Shown in pieces: positions 1 to 11,105 of a stretch of 64,000 bases of DNA (position 1 is its first letter; the number at the start of each line of letters is the position of its first letter). The notes under the pieces were generated by a model. That model was not told where the DNA came from and did not search any database. It worked only from the letters and a program-made list of their open reading frames with translations. A program made the position numbers and the translations under genes. The stretch comes from Holacanthus passer (lineage: Eukaryota > Chordata > Actinopteri > Pomacanthidae): assembly GCA_025331565.1 (NCBI GenBank), contig JAFREQ010000009.1, positions 8,545,501 through 8,609,500 of the forward strand, given 5' to 3'.

Positions 1-209
1 AATCCCCTGTCACTGAAAACCTGGGACCAGTTAGGATTATTCAAATGTTTGAACACTGGTTGGTTTCTGGGTCATTCTGTGTGCACTGGAAATAATAAGA
101 GCTCAAAATCTGTTTAAGATTACTGTCTTTGGAATTGGAAATCCCTGTTTGAATTGTGTCATTTACTAAATCCTCAGCAAGCAAATAAAACAGAAATCCA
201 ACTAGACTG

Positions 210-703
210 CTGAAAGTTATAAGGTTTTATTAAATATTCACTGCACATAATTTAAATTATTATTAGTAGGCATATTTGCAAATAAATATATATGTTAAAA
301 TAGGACATAAATAGATAAATACATGAATAGATAAAGCATTAACAGTGTGACATTCAGTACAATAAATACTTAGGGTGCTCACCCAACAGCACAATGGTGC
401 CACCTTGTGGTGATACTTGACTATGTCAATACACTTAGCATTTCACTTTCTGTACTTGGTACATACAGTAAATAGACACTATAGAAAACTTGCAGGAGTC
501 GCACTAGCAACCAGTGGTAGTGCTTTTTGAAAAAAAAAAATTATCTTTGTCTTTGCAGCTGATTTTTGAATCAAAATATCTGAAGTACATTATATGTTAG
601 ACACTGCTCAATATCTAAATTTTCTTTTTAAGGGGGTCACACTTGACCCAGACTTCACCCCAGATGCACTTCCACATCCTATCTTGGGTGTGCTTGGTAG
701 GAT
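210..703 (-). other. il1b: il1b 3' UTR with AU-rich elements
   Basis: The roughly 490-base tail lies between the il1b stop and the poly(A) signal. In transcript sense it contains at least six ATTTA pentamers, at + positions 231-235, 253-257, 283-287, 308-312, 316-320 and 363-367, packed into 137 bases. Such AU-rich elements recruit decay factors like tristetraprolin in known cytokine mRNAs; here that role is inferred. Positions 1-209 beyond the tail hold no recognisable gene. Confidence 0.75.
226..231 (-). terminator. il1b: il1b polyadenylation signal AATAAA
   Basis: The + strand reads TTTATT, giving AATAAA in transcript sense about 475 bases after the stop. It is the most distal clear hexamer after the AU-rich block, so cleavage would fall near 205-215. 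Confidence 0.65.
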
Positions 704-925
704 TTAATTCTGATGCTGGATGTTGAAGGTTCTGTGGCGTCTGGCATCCTCCAGGCACATTTCCACCGGCTTGTTGTTTTCCTCTGCTGTGCTGATGTAC
801 CAGTCGCTGTAAGGGACAGACACGAGGGTGCTGACGTTCACCCCGGTGTCTTGTTTGTAGAAGAGGAAACGCACCATGTCGCTGTCTGAGCTGATCCTCG
901 AAAGACTGTCTTTGTTCTCCACCGC
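704..925 (-). CDS. il1b: il1b exon 5, C-terminus and stop
   Basis: The acceptor is ACACCTCAG at 933-925/926, and the exon opens in phase 0 with AVENKDSLSRIS. It encodes the IL-1 signature region (STLVSVPYSDWYISTAE) and ends with FNIQHQN and a TAA at 706-704. Confidence 0.93.
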   Translation of the reverse strand, partial: AVENKDSLSRISSDSDMVRFLFYKQDTGVNVSTLVSVPYSDWYISTAEENNKPVEMCLEDARRHRTFNIQHQN

Positions 926-2816
926 CTGAGGTGTGAAAAGATGAATGTCAGAGGGTTTGACTATAACACTTGACAAAATCAGGTCATATCAAAAGTGAGT
1001 GAATCTATAAATGTGCAGGGTAACTTTCAGATGATAAGAATTAAGACCTGATAGATCTAATCAGTTTTCTTTGGACACTGTTCCAGCTTTGACAGATGTG
1101 CCACATTAGATTAGATTTATCCTTTAACAGTCCTACAAAGTGTGTACTCTTTATGTGAGATTAATGTAACAAGTCATGAGTTTTACCTCCAGATGCAAGG
1201 TTGGCTCTTCACCATCCTTGTGGCAAGACAGGTAAAAATTTGTGTCCTTGATGCCCAGAGCCACAGTTCTGGCCTCAGTGCTGGGTGTAGGGTGCACGTA
1301 GGTCGACATGTTCAGGTGAACTGAGGAGAGCACAGAGGATACAGGTTCATTTTAATGAAAGCTCGAAGACTATCTCAGCCTCTGACTTCAAACAAATGAC
1401 GTTATTATGCGTCAGTTGAGGATAAAATTTGCATCAAATCAGGAGTTCAACCAGTGCAGTGATGGAAGGTAACTGACTACATTTATCTGCACTTTTCATT
1501 TAGTAATATTCTCATTTTCTGCAACCTTATACTTCTATTCCACTACATCTAAAAGGGAGACATTGTACTCCACCACCTTTATTTGATAACTATAGTTACT
1601 AGATTTACATACAAATACACATAATAAGTAATGTATAAAATACAGGACTTTGTTGAAGATTAAAATAGCAGTTGTCAGGTTTTGGTTGGTGAACTCAGTT
1701 CAGGCTTAAATGTTGTGAAATATCACCTTTAAACGGCTTCAGCTAAAATATAAAGTTGCCAGATAAACTAAAACAAAACCTATCATCACTGCAAGAAAAT
1801 ATATACCATAAGCCAGAGAATTATTTTCTAACCATCCAATCACTATCACAAAATTACCTTTGCAATTGTCAGTGCCTCCCTGCAGCATCACTGCGTGGAG
1901 CTCCATGCTGTTTGGGACCAGAACTAAGCTCCTCTTCTTGCTGTCAGTGACGCTGCATTCATGCTCACCCACGCTGCTGTACTGAACTGGTGGAACTGAG
2001 CAGAGCTCGAACACAGTTTGCTCTAAGAGAAAAAGAAACACACCTGATTAGTTGCGTGAATGATTTTTATGTTCTTCTTTCATCGGGAAGCAGCAGGAAT
2101 TGAGACCAGCCATAGACTTTGTCTCCTCCTGCACAAGTGAGTCTTGAAAGTTAAAAATCTGAGCAACTCAGTGAGTAATTTACTGCTGTTTCTTCACAAC
2201 TTTATCACCCCACTGCAGACCTAGAGTATATCATAGTCATTGTAGTTTATGGAACAAGAGTAATGCCAACTGCCCTTTAAACAAACCATAAATACAGTTC
2301 CACAGATCATAGGACAAGATAAGATAAACTCAGTGCAGGTGCAGCAAAACTGTGAAAAAAATGTGAGTGGGATGTGTAGGAGCTTATATTACAGGTGTTA
2401 CAGTTAGTTGGACTGACTTCCAGTTACAGAAGACTATAAAAACTGAAGTTGGGCCAACAAGATCTGTAATCAAATTGTTTCTATCAGCAAGTCACTTACA
2501 GAGAACTTAGGCGGCAGCATTTTTGTTTTTATATATACAGATTAGTGAATAGATTTTTAGCAATGTTGAAATGTTGGTGTTGAACTGTGTGATTACCTTC
2601 CACAATGCTGTCCAGCATGATGTTGAGCAGGTTTACATCTCTGAACTCGGTGCTCAGCACCGACTCTGACTGGCCGCCCTTCAGCCGCTCCATGGCAATG
2701 ATGAGGTTGACCACACGCTTCATTGTCAGTGGATGATGGGTAATCTCCAAGTCCAGTCCCTTGGGCATCTTGGAGCTCCACATCTCGCTGACGTTGCATT
2801 TCATCTCGGATTCCAT
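704..2816 (-). CDS. il1b: interleukin-1 beta (whole coding span, 4 coding exons)
   Basis: The CDS joins 2816-2597, 2022-1858, 1320-1187 and 925-704. The lengths 220+165+134+222 make 741 nt, or 246 residues plus a TAA stop, close to the usual teleost IL-1 beta length. All introns are GT-AG and phases match across each junction. The product is a secreted pro-inflammatory cytokine of the IL-1 beta-trefoil family that signals through the IL-1 receptor and MyD88. Recognisable parts are the fish-type N-terminus MESEMKCNVSEMW, the start of the trefoil near residue 89 (SSVGEHECSVTDSKK), FYLSCHKDGEEPTLHLE, and SVPYSDWYIST in the IL-1 signature position. There is no signal peptide, as expected for this family. 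The residue aligned with the mammalian caspase-1 cleavage Asp is Tyr88, which fits the known absence of that site in non-mammalian IL-1 beta. The chosen ATG is the first in the exon and starts the conserved N-terminus. Identity is very confident; paralogue type is not assigned. Confidence 0.95.
1187..1320 (-). CDS. il1b: il1b exon 4
   Basis: The acceptor is CTCCTCAG and the donor is CTGGAG then GTAAAACT. Entry is phase 1 and exit phase 0. It encodes LNMSTYVHPTPSTEARTVAL and FYLSCHKDGEEPTLHLE, the core of the beta-trefoil. Confidence 0.93.
1456..1625 (+). mobile_element. fish 'AAGTAC-rich' repeat (family A), copy in il1b intron 3
   Basis: The diverged copy starts GGAAGGTAACTGACTACATT and continues through TATACTTCTATTCCACTAC and GATAACTATAGTTACTAG. 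This resembles the common percomorph repeat beginning GTGGAAAGTAACTAAGTAC. Other copies lie at 5973, 59265, 59560 and 63110. Family name not assigned. Confidence 0.65.
1858..2022 (-). CDS. il1b: il1b exon 3
   Basis: The acceptor is TCTCTTAG and the donor is TGCAAAG then GTAATTT. The phase-1 entry completes Glu74. The exon encodes the end of the pro-domain and the first trefoil strands, with the conserved PNSMELHAVMLQGG. Confidence 0.93.
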
Positions 2817-2838
2817 CTTTTTCTGAGTTAAGAAAGAT
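2597..2838 (-). CDS. il1b: il1b exon 2 (start codon at 2816)
   Basis: The acceptor is CCGCAG at 2844-2839, followed by 22 bases of 5' UTR and the ATG at 2816-2814. The coding part 2816-2597 gives 73 codons plus one base. The donor is GTGGAAG then GTAATC. It encodes the pro-domain, including the conserved teleost stretch LTMKRVVNLIIAMERLKG. Confidence 0.93.
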
Positions 2839-3233
2839 CTGCGGAAAGACAGAAGGCAACTTCCAGTGTCACTGAATCACAAAACATTGAGAGAAATACA
2901 GCTGGATTTCCTCTATCTTTATATTAGCTTTTTCCATTTTTATTTCATTCATTTATCCATTCATAGATATAACTATTTACCATTTTACTAAAGTAAATTC
3001 ATGAGTCACTACTGTATCAACACTTGACTTTGTCACTGCACTACAGTCATAGTCAATGAGAAGAATGAATCTTCAACAGATTATAATGACACATCCAGCA
3101 GCTGAGTATGCTTAAGAACCTGTCCTGTAACCAGATTCAATCCACAGCTCCACTCAGTGTCACCTATTAAAGTGCCTCAAACCAAAGCCAAGATCCTGTT
3201 TAAAATCTGCTCCAGCAAGAAAAGTCAATTTAC

Positions 3234-3308
3234 CTGTAAGATCAGTAGAATAGAAGTGGTTCAGTTGTGTTTGGTTATAAGATCCCAGCAGTTGTCCTGT
3301 TGTTCTGC
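3234..3308 (-). other. il1b: il1b exon 1, 5' UTR (noncoding)
   Basis: This is a short leader exon just downstream of a TATA box. It ends at 3234 with a good donor (CTTACAG then GTAAATTG) and contains no ATG-led reading frame of note. It would splice to the acceptor at 2839-2840. The 5' end near 3308 is inferred as about 25 bases below the TATA box. A noncoding first exon followed by the start codon in exon 2 is the usual arrangement of IL1B genes. Confidence 0.7.
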
Positions 3309-3330
3309 CAGCCTGTGCTGACCTGCTCGG

Positions 3331-3338
3331 CTTTTATA
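3331..3338 (-). promoter_or_regulatory. il1b: il1b TATA box
   Basis: TATAAAAG in transcript sense, about 97 bases upstream of the exon 1 donor and at the right distance for a short leader exon. Inducible TATA promoters are typical of IL1B. Confidence 0.8.
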
Positions 3339-3347
3339 CACACTCTA

Positions 3348-3359
3348 GGGAATTTTCCC
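3348..3359. promoter_or_regulatory. il1b: kappaB-like site next to the il1b TATA box
   Basis: GGGAATTTTCCC carries two intact NF-kappaB half-sites (GGGAA and TTCCC) on opposite strands, nine bases above the TATA box. It is 12 bp instead of the classical 10-11, so the binding preference is uncertain. NF-kappaB control of IL1B is established in vertebrates. Confidence 0.65.
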
Positions 3360-3366
3360 TTGCAGA

Positions 3367-3374
3367 CAGGAAGT
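3367..3374. promoter_or_regulatory. il1b: ETS/PU.1-like motif
   Basis: AGGAAGTG, an ETS-type core about 30 bases upstream of the TATA box. PU.1 is a known activator of mammalian IL1B in myeloid cells; use here is inferred. Confidence 0.4.
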
Positions 3375-3450
3375 GGGCTGGTCTTCACTGCTGCGTTCAG
3401 TGTGACCCGCAACGCTAATGAAATACTGTAAATCCTGCTGCTCAGGTGTA

Positions 3451-3471
3451 TTATGCAATTGTGTTGCGCAC
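3451..3471. promoter_or_regulatory. il1b: paired C/EBP-like motifs
   Basis: TTATGCAAT at 3451-3459 and TTGCGCAC at 3464-3471 both resemble the C/EBP consensus and lie about 115-135 bases upstream of the TATA box. C/EBP-beta sites are established in mammalian IL1B promoters. Confidence 0.4.
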
Positions 3472-5076
3472 AATCAGAGGTTAATAAAAGTAGTTAATAA
3501 GAGACAGTATTTCACTTGTACTGTCATTTCATGCACTGATTATAAATGTATAGTCTTTATAAGAACTTTTTTATGTTGGAATCCTGAAAAAAAACAATGA
3601 CCTAATATTACATGATACATTCTTCAAAAAGACAATATTATTATTAGAAGACAGATAATTATAAAAATCTGTCTTTCAAGGGAGAACTGGTCAAACATCA
3701 AAAAAGCAAGAATGAAGATGATAAAACAAGAATCTTTCAGGTCACCTACTCAAAATTCTATAGCATCCAAAGTGCAACAGAACAGAGTCATCATAGATCC
3801 GCAATTATAAAAAGTTCATTTGTCTAAGAAAGTGAAGATGTTGTCGCACTTTCTCACAAATTCAATGTTAGCTTCCCAACACAGTTTTCTGTCTATAATT
3901 GGACTATCAGACTACTAATGTGATTACAGAGGCTCTATAGCAGAGCTCACCTGTCCAGTCAAACAGTTTTCAATTCATATTTTAAAAAAAATACAAATGT
4001 TTTTCAGCAAAAACATGTGGCTGTACAGTATTGAATGAGTAGAAGATGAGTGATGGGGTCAGTGGGGTCACAAAATGTTTAACAATACAAGGCAAGTATC
4101 CTCCACCCAGTATTGACCCAGTATTCAAACTGTAAAGGGTCTAATAATAATTATTATTATTATTATAATGATAGCTTGAGGTATTATTGAAGATACATTT
4201 CGATTAGTCATTACTGTCTAAATGTTGTGTCTGCAATAAGAGAACACACACATTATTATCTATTTCCTAATCTTCTCACGTCCTTGAAGACTCTTTGGGG
4301 TTTTGGGGTTCTTTTCATGTAAAAAAAAAATTCCACTGGCAATAATACTGCTTATAGTACTGCTTATAGTTGCATAACAGCGGCTGAATCTCATATTTCC
4401 TCACTTCCCTGTCAAGCTGTGATGTCAGGAGAAGCTACGTCACCTGCAGTTTTTTTTACTTTCTAATTCATACTATCTGGATGGAGAAGGGCTGCAGCGA
4501 TGTACACCACACAGCACAAAGACAGGGGGAAACAGATAGCCCTGTTCAAATTTGTACAAAAAACAATATTTGGAAAAAGGGAAATTAAGTGCTTGGCTGT
4601 CCAGAGAGACTTACTGATCACGGCTAAGACAAAGTCCATCAAATAACGTCTGCAAAATTCCAGCTTGTCGATTCAACACTTCAGTTTTTGTTTTGATTAA
4701 ACAAATAAGATATGATGTGAAATTAAATTTGGGGCAATTCATTGATATCTGTCGCTACAGTGTAACGAGGCTGTACAAAACCTTTTAGCGCCTCTCAATA
4801 TTCTGTCTTTCTGTATTTTTGCACTCGTTTTTGAAAATGTTTGTCAGTCTTCTATTTCACTTTATTTTCTTCAAGCCATTTCATGCTTCCTCGTGTTTCA
4901 TTAACATCTTGTCTAAATGCCTCATATAAAATAATTGAAGCGTGCTATGCAAGCGAAATGTTAATTTTTATTATCGAGATTGTTTGGGACACTGGGTCAA
5001 AAGATGGAATCTAGACTGTCTTGATCTGATGACAGGACAAAAGTAGTGGAAATGTTTGATTTGTCTGGAGCTGAGG

Positions 5077-5100
5077 TGTGTGTGTGTGTGTGTGTGTGTG
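5077..5100. repeat. (GT)12 microsatellite
   Basis: An uninterrupted GT tract of about 24 bases. Confidence 0.95.
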
Positions 5101-5639
5101 TCCTCATTAAACATAATAGCTGGGGTGTGACCACATTAACTTGTTGCTCTTCTTGCGTGTCAGTTCCGCTTCTTCAATTGCTGCTGACTAATGTTTCTCT
5201 CCTGTTTCTTTCAGTGTTGGTGCAGTACTTTCAAATCCCTTTTTTTTTCATTAAGCTGGAGGAAGTGAGCAAAAGTTTTAAAAAATGACATAGTGGAATT
5301 AATGAAATTTAAAAATCTACGAATCTATGTTATAGTTCACAATTTTGTACTTTTACTGCTTTGACAAAACTCAGAATCCACCTCAGCAAATATGCATAGT
5401 GTAAAGGTAAAAACTGTCAGCGTTGATTGGACAGTTGGGTGATATTTCCTTTAATTTGAGAAGAATATGAAGTCACACTTGAGAAAACAAACCAAAATTT
5501 GGCCTAAACCAAACAATAGTTGTTTAGTTTTTAATTACTGAATTTAAAGAGGAAACTTAACATATACTCCATTTATTATTATTTATACTTTATTCAGACG
5601 CTCATTTAATTCTCTTTATTGATCGGGTGACAAAAATGC

Positions 5640-5830
5640 CACAATATGACTCTCCTTCAGTCTCCTTTTAGCTCTGTTCTGGTCTGCACCAGCTCCTGAG
5701 AAAAAGTCTGCCTCTGCAGTTGCTAAATGCTCCACGATATTGACCAGCTAACGTGGACTCTCTGCCCTTTGGTGCTGAGCAGGTTGCGAAGTGGTGAGCG
5801 AACCAAAACAATCAGCTGAAAGATACTAAA
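5640..5830. repeat. dispersed fish repeat fragment
   Basis: The text around TTTAGCTCTGTTCTGGTCTG, GCTAAATGCTCCACGATAT and CAGCTAACGTGGACTCTCTG resembles a repeat seen widely in percomorph genomes. Called from recall, not alignment. Confidence 0.4.
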
Positions 5831-5972
5831 AAGCTCCATAAACCTAAAGAAGAACTGCAGAGAATTATGAAAATATTTAAACTGGATCAGCTTTATAGGA
5901 GAAGCAGAATATATGAGTATGATATGAGAAACTTAAAAAAAATACTTAAAAAGACTTTTAATACTGATACTA

Positions 5973-6240
5973 ACCGGTAGTGGAAAGTAATTTAGTACAT
6001 TTCCTACAATTTTGAGGTAATTGTACTGCACTTGAATATTTCCGTTGTCTGCTACTTTTACACCAGTACACACTATCGCTATGACAGCTTTAAGATGATC
6101 GTTTAAATACAGGACATATGATAGATTAATGAAATATAATGTATTCTTGTCAATTAAACTCTAAAACAGGATATAAAGTATTTAAATTTCTTACATCTCA
6201 ACATTAAAGTGCTTCTTGATAATCCAGTAATACTCTGGGA
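5973..6240 (+). mobile_element. family A repeat copy
   Basis: Begins GGTAGTGGAAAGTAATTTAG, then has TTTTGAGGTAATTGTACTGC. It matches the copies at 1456 and 59560 in order of segments. Confidence 0.65.
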
Positions 6241-6672
6241 GGCCATTCTGTCATCTAATGAGTTCTTTACATTTGGTGCTACTGAAGTAAAATTATGAAT
6301 ACAGGACTTTTTTTGGTTTGTTTTTTGGGATCCTCTGACCTGATGGAAGCCTCAGTGTGGGCGAGCTGAGAAAGGAATTGGAGGGCGTTGGTTCTCTCTC
6401 GTCCTAATAAAAACAATCTCGGCCAAACAATTTTTCTCCCTGTCTCCTAACAGGTTTCGACGCAGTTTAAGAGACAAAAGAAGGTTTCATCAGATCCGGT
6501 GCAATTAGACACCGTATTGTTACACACACTGTATCTCCTCATCCATCTTTTTCCTCCGCAGGTGTCTAGAACCAGTTTGACCAACAAAATTCCCAGTGAT
6601 GCAAAAGGAAGTTCAAAATTCAGCCCACTTTGCAAAACTAGATTTCACTTCCTCCTCCACACCCGGCCTACA

Positions 6673-6701
6673 TGTGTGTGTGTGTATGTGTGTGTGTGTG
6701 T
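6673..6701. repeat. (TG)n microsatellite, interrupted once
   Basis: About 29 bases of TG repeat with a TA interruption. Confidence 0.9.
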
Positions 6702-8378
6702 CTTGTGAACCTGCTGCAGTAGTAGCAATAAACAATAGACTGACAAATACTGCCTCAAAGAACTGTACACACAAACAAGGAAAGGAAATATACTAGTTCC
6801 TCAACATATTTAACAGGAGACCTTGTAGTTATATATGTCAAAATAACAAGTGTTTAACTAGAAACAGACGACACAATGTTAAGCTTGTGGAGACTTGGCC
6901 CGAAACCAACAAAACGCAGTAAAAGATACTATGATAATTCAAAAATGATACTGGATACATCAATAAATAAAGACTTAGTTTAATTAAAAAGGAGAGTTAA
7001 AAAATATATAAAGCTTTGTACTTTTCTTTTAACCTCAAAACAGTTTGTGAAAATAGAGAATCTTTTTACATTTTTCCTTTTTCTTGTCAATCAGTTGATG
7101 AAATGATTTAAACTTAAAATTTGATTTATTTTATTCTTTTATTCATCTTTCACTTACACATTTTATCTTAGTTTTCCTGCTGTTTTGCAGTGGCACACTC
7201 ATTTTCCCATTTGCCCCATACCTCTCCTATTTCAACCAAATTGATATGTTTCAATAAAAATCTTGAAATGTTTGTTACAAGTCAGCAGAAATACATCAAA
7301 TTGCACTGTATATGGAGAGTTTGGGACATACAGTACGTATAAGTTGAAATTGTAAAAATAATATATGTGGTTAGTTTTTGGGTTTGTTTAAAGAGTGGTA
7401 TCCAGGAAAAGAGATCATGCACCGTGTTTCATGTGCAATAGAAACTGTATAACAAAGGTAAAAATTGCAGTCACAGTGGATTCCTGTGGTTACAAACATT
7501 CTCAATGAATGTGTGTTATCCTTTTCATTGTACCATTGCGGAGATATCAGTCCAGACGAAAACATCCAATTTCAGGTAAACCTCAGACATGTTATCTTAA
7601 GGACTGGCATAATAAGGTCAATGATAACTAAAGTGATGGGGTCAGCAGTTATGATGAACCATTGGCCACTTTTTTTAGTGCCACATTTTTATATTTTTAA
7701 ATGCACCACTGTATGTTTTCAATATGTTGGAATTTGTATAAAACTTAACTTGACATTGTCAATATCTAGAGTACATTAGTGGAAAATCAAGCAAAGGTTT
7801 GGCATAAACTATTAAAGTTAAATATTCAGCTATTGTGAGGGGGCCAAATTTTTGCCGGGGGGATATTAAGCTGCTATTTGCCCAGCGTTGACTTAGTGTA
7901 ATATCTAAAGGATGTTTAAAACATTTGATTTTAGGTTTGAGAATTTTTTTTCTTGGCTTTGCTGAACTAATGTGTCTAAATTTAAAGTGTTCAAAGAGGA
8001 GACATTTGTATGATTATGTCCCAACACCTTGAGCTTTTGTCACAGCTTTGATGAGTAAAATAGATTAGATTATCAATACGATAGGATTAATCAAAGGAAA
8101 AATTGTTAAATATATCATTTAACCAACAATAATGGCTACTTTTAAGTAAGTACTGAATATGTATGATGCTTGTTTGCATATTTGTGTATTTATTCATTTA
8201 TCATTGCTTTCTTGTATTGTATTTGTCTATTATTAAGAAACTAGTGGCATTTTGTGTTTTTTATGAGTGACTTTGTCCATATGCCTCCTCAAGGGATCAT
8301 CAAGGGATGAAGAAAAGTCCAAAAGCCTCAGAATAAACCAGAAAAATAACAAAGGTCCTTAGAGAAATATATCTCAGG

Positions 8379-8384
8379 TTTATT
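8379..8384 (-). terminator. cnnm4: candidate distal poly(A) signal of cnnm4
   Basis: The + strand TTTATT gives AATAAA in transcript sense. It is followed on the minus strand, 10-45 bases on, by U- and GU-rich sequence (TTTGTTATTTTTCTGG), as expected of a downstream element. Other hexamers at 9845-9850 and 10111-10116 lack an obvious downstream element. Confidence 0.4.
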
Positions 8385-11063
8385 AATAACTTTCTTCATC
8401 TTCAAAACTCATTAAGACAGAAATTATAAAACAGTATTTACACCTTGTTTCTCTGTTGTTGTTTTTTTAAGTTACAGCATGCCAGAGAGAATGAAGGACA
8501 ATCAGTTTTTTTTTTCTTAACCCAACGCCAGTCGCCCCAGTCCATTCCCAGCTCCATTCCCAAATTAAATTCCATGACAAATAAAAAAAAAAGATTGTTG
8601 TTTACCACAATTACTGCTAGTGTTCTGAGGTACAAAAAAAACCCAGACTTGATTCACGGGCATTCACACACATACAACACACACACAAACATAATGAACC
8701 CAAACCCAGTACAATTTAAAACAATTGGGGGGTACACAGGCACGCACATAAACACAAACAACAATCTCAGCCATAAAAATCTATAAAATGAACAAAAGCA
8801 GTCATTTGAAACGGGAGTGAGCGTGTGTGTGAGTGAGTGAGTGTGTGTGTAAAATAACTGAGGAATGAGCACAAAAAAAACAGCACAGTTATTAAAAGAT
8901 AGTGAAGGCAACAGAACAGTGAGTCAGTGAGTTCCTTAAGCATTTTGTGTCTGTGAAGATGCAGATTTAAAAAAAGAAGGGAAAAAAAGCAGTGTCATGT
9001 AAAGCAGTCAGTGAACAAAGGATTATGAAATCCTGGTCACTGACAGCATTGCGACAGAGCTACTGAGCCGACATGTTTGGCAAATTTGCAGCTCTGGGAA
9101 AAGTACTGCTTTTAAAGTGCTTCTACTTTCAGAAAAGTCCGGCCTGTTCAAATTTTCTTTACTCCCAAAATAGAGAACAATGTGGAGTTGTTGTTTGAAA
9201 GATAGAAAAAGAAGCATTTCTCAGAAGCAGAGCTGTTGTATACAAAAGAAACTCCATTGGTTGAGTTAAACATCAGTTGGTGGTGCATAAGTACCTTTCA
9301 AAATACAGCTATTTCCATTATATACTGTATCACTAGCTTTTACTTGCTGGGGTTTCTCAAAAAAGGAAAAAAAGTTTGACATTCTCAAAAGATTAAACAT
9401 GTTGCTGGTGTTTTGTGTCCATATTACATAAGACAAATGTGTATCTACTGAACTGGATAGTAAAAACTTTTCAAAAAATTTTTTAAAACAAAGATAAAAT
9501 ATTACTTTGTCAGCATTTAACAACAACACATCCCAAGACTGTTCTTCAGAGCAACCCATTTGTGACCTCAGCATTCCATCAATTTGTCACTGACCGAGTC
9601 ACAAAGCTGACAGAGGAAATATCAAAACATCAGTGCGCGGTATCTTTAAAGGTATTTTCATGCCCCCGCAATAATGCTAGTTTTCCCAGAAGAAACCAAT
9701 GTTTGCATGGTTTGCTGGTGGAAAGTTTGGACATGTGCAAGATCACAAAATACACATTTAAAGGTAAAACTGACTTATGAAAGGTTTTGACTTTTATATT
9801 AACAACATGAATGTCCTTTTATCTCAAAATGATGGTGTTCAAACTTTATTATCCTGGACAGTAGATACCCATTTATCTTTAGAACATACTGTATGAATAT
9901 GGATATTTAACCCCAGACAAATGTTGCTGCTTTTAAAAATGAAATAAGCCCTCCACAAGAAAACAAACTGAACTTTCTGACTGTCAAACCCAGTTTTAGG
10001 GACCAGTCCAGCACACAAAAAGCTATCAGTTGCAAAAACAAACAAAACACTAGTCAATACTGTGAACAATAGTTGACTGTGAGGAATTTGATTTTTGATT
10101 TTGGTTTGGTTTTATTCCATCACTACACATAAAAAAAACCCCAAAAAACAATCAAACATTATTCGATCACAAAATAGTCAACTGGGGAAAACAGCATAAT
10201 TATCATGAGAGCGAGGGCCCTGGTGATGGGCAAAAAAAAAAAAATCTGTATCCTTGGCCTTGGCTTAACCCATTGAGGTTTAACTCAACCAATAACGTGA
10301 CTAAGATTCCAGCCTGCTCTGATTTTAGTGTTTGGAAACATTTTCCAGTTAAAAAATAACTTGGACAGTACCACAATGTATGAAAGGATCAGATAAAGTG
10401 GACAGGAGACTCAAACTCAAAACGTGTAAGTGTTTTTAAGGCAGTGTGAGGCACACTGTGTTACACTGTGGTGTGAAACAAGCTCAGAAAATCCTGCCAC
10501 CTCCATAACAGCCTTTAAAGTTTAGGTTAAATAAACTGGCCGTTTAATAAACTGGAAATAAGAGAATAAAGTCTCCTTGTTGACTGACAAAGCATAAATC
10601 ATAACAATAAATCATTGGCATCCTGTTGAAAAGGAAAAAAAAACACCAGGAGATGGTTCGTGTCTTGGGCAGAAATTCATCAAATGGTCAAACAAATAAC
10701 ACATTTACACAAAGAACACATGACATTTAATGTACTGCACCATCAGCATGTACTGACTCAAAAAGTACAGTGAGTTAATTTAAGCTTTCCCACGAATGAA
10801 AAACACAAAATGAGATTCCACAAAATGACAAGTCATTCCAATTCATTTGAAAACTGAAACGAAATCATTTTGTCAAGTGCTTCATAATTCCTCTTTCAGA
10901 ACAGGAGGAATTTCTGTTGAAGAATAAATACTATTTTGGAGAAGAGAATGCCACATGACAAGTTGAGCAAATGTTTTAGTACAATCAAAACAGAGCTTCA
11001 GGACTTCCACTAAATGTCACATATTTCATCACCAGAAGTGTAAATAGGTGATTCACAACACAA

Positions 11064-11105
11064 CAATCCACAACACTGACATGAACACGTCAGTGTTGTG
11101 GATTG
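11064..11105. other. perfect 17-bp inverted repeat with 8-nt loop
   Basis: The left arm 11064-11080 (CAATCCACAACACTGAC) and right arm 11089-11105 (GTCAGTGTTGTGGATTG) are exact reverse complements around the loop ATGAACAC. On the cnnm4 transcript strand this would form a stable hairpin. It is too short for a usual pre-miRNA. Confidence 0.9.

Larger units (their letters stand above)
3380..8360. other. il1b-cnnm4 intergenic region without a supported gene
   Basis: Six-frame reading shows only short frames with no recognisable domains. Contents are repeat copies at about 5640-5830 and 5973-6240, (GT)n tracts at 5077 and 6673, an (ATT)n tract near 4148-4170, and AT-rich sequence. Distal il1b enhancers could lie here but none is identifiable by eye. 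Confidence 0.6.

Noticed and set aside
2593..2859. 88-codon minus-strand frame over il1b exon 2
   Set aside because: It overlaps the true il1b frame and has no family resemblance; a shadow of the coding exon.
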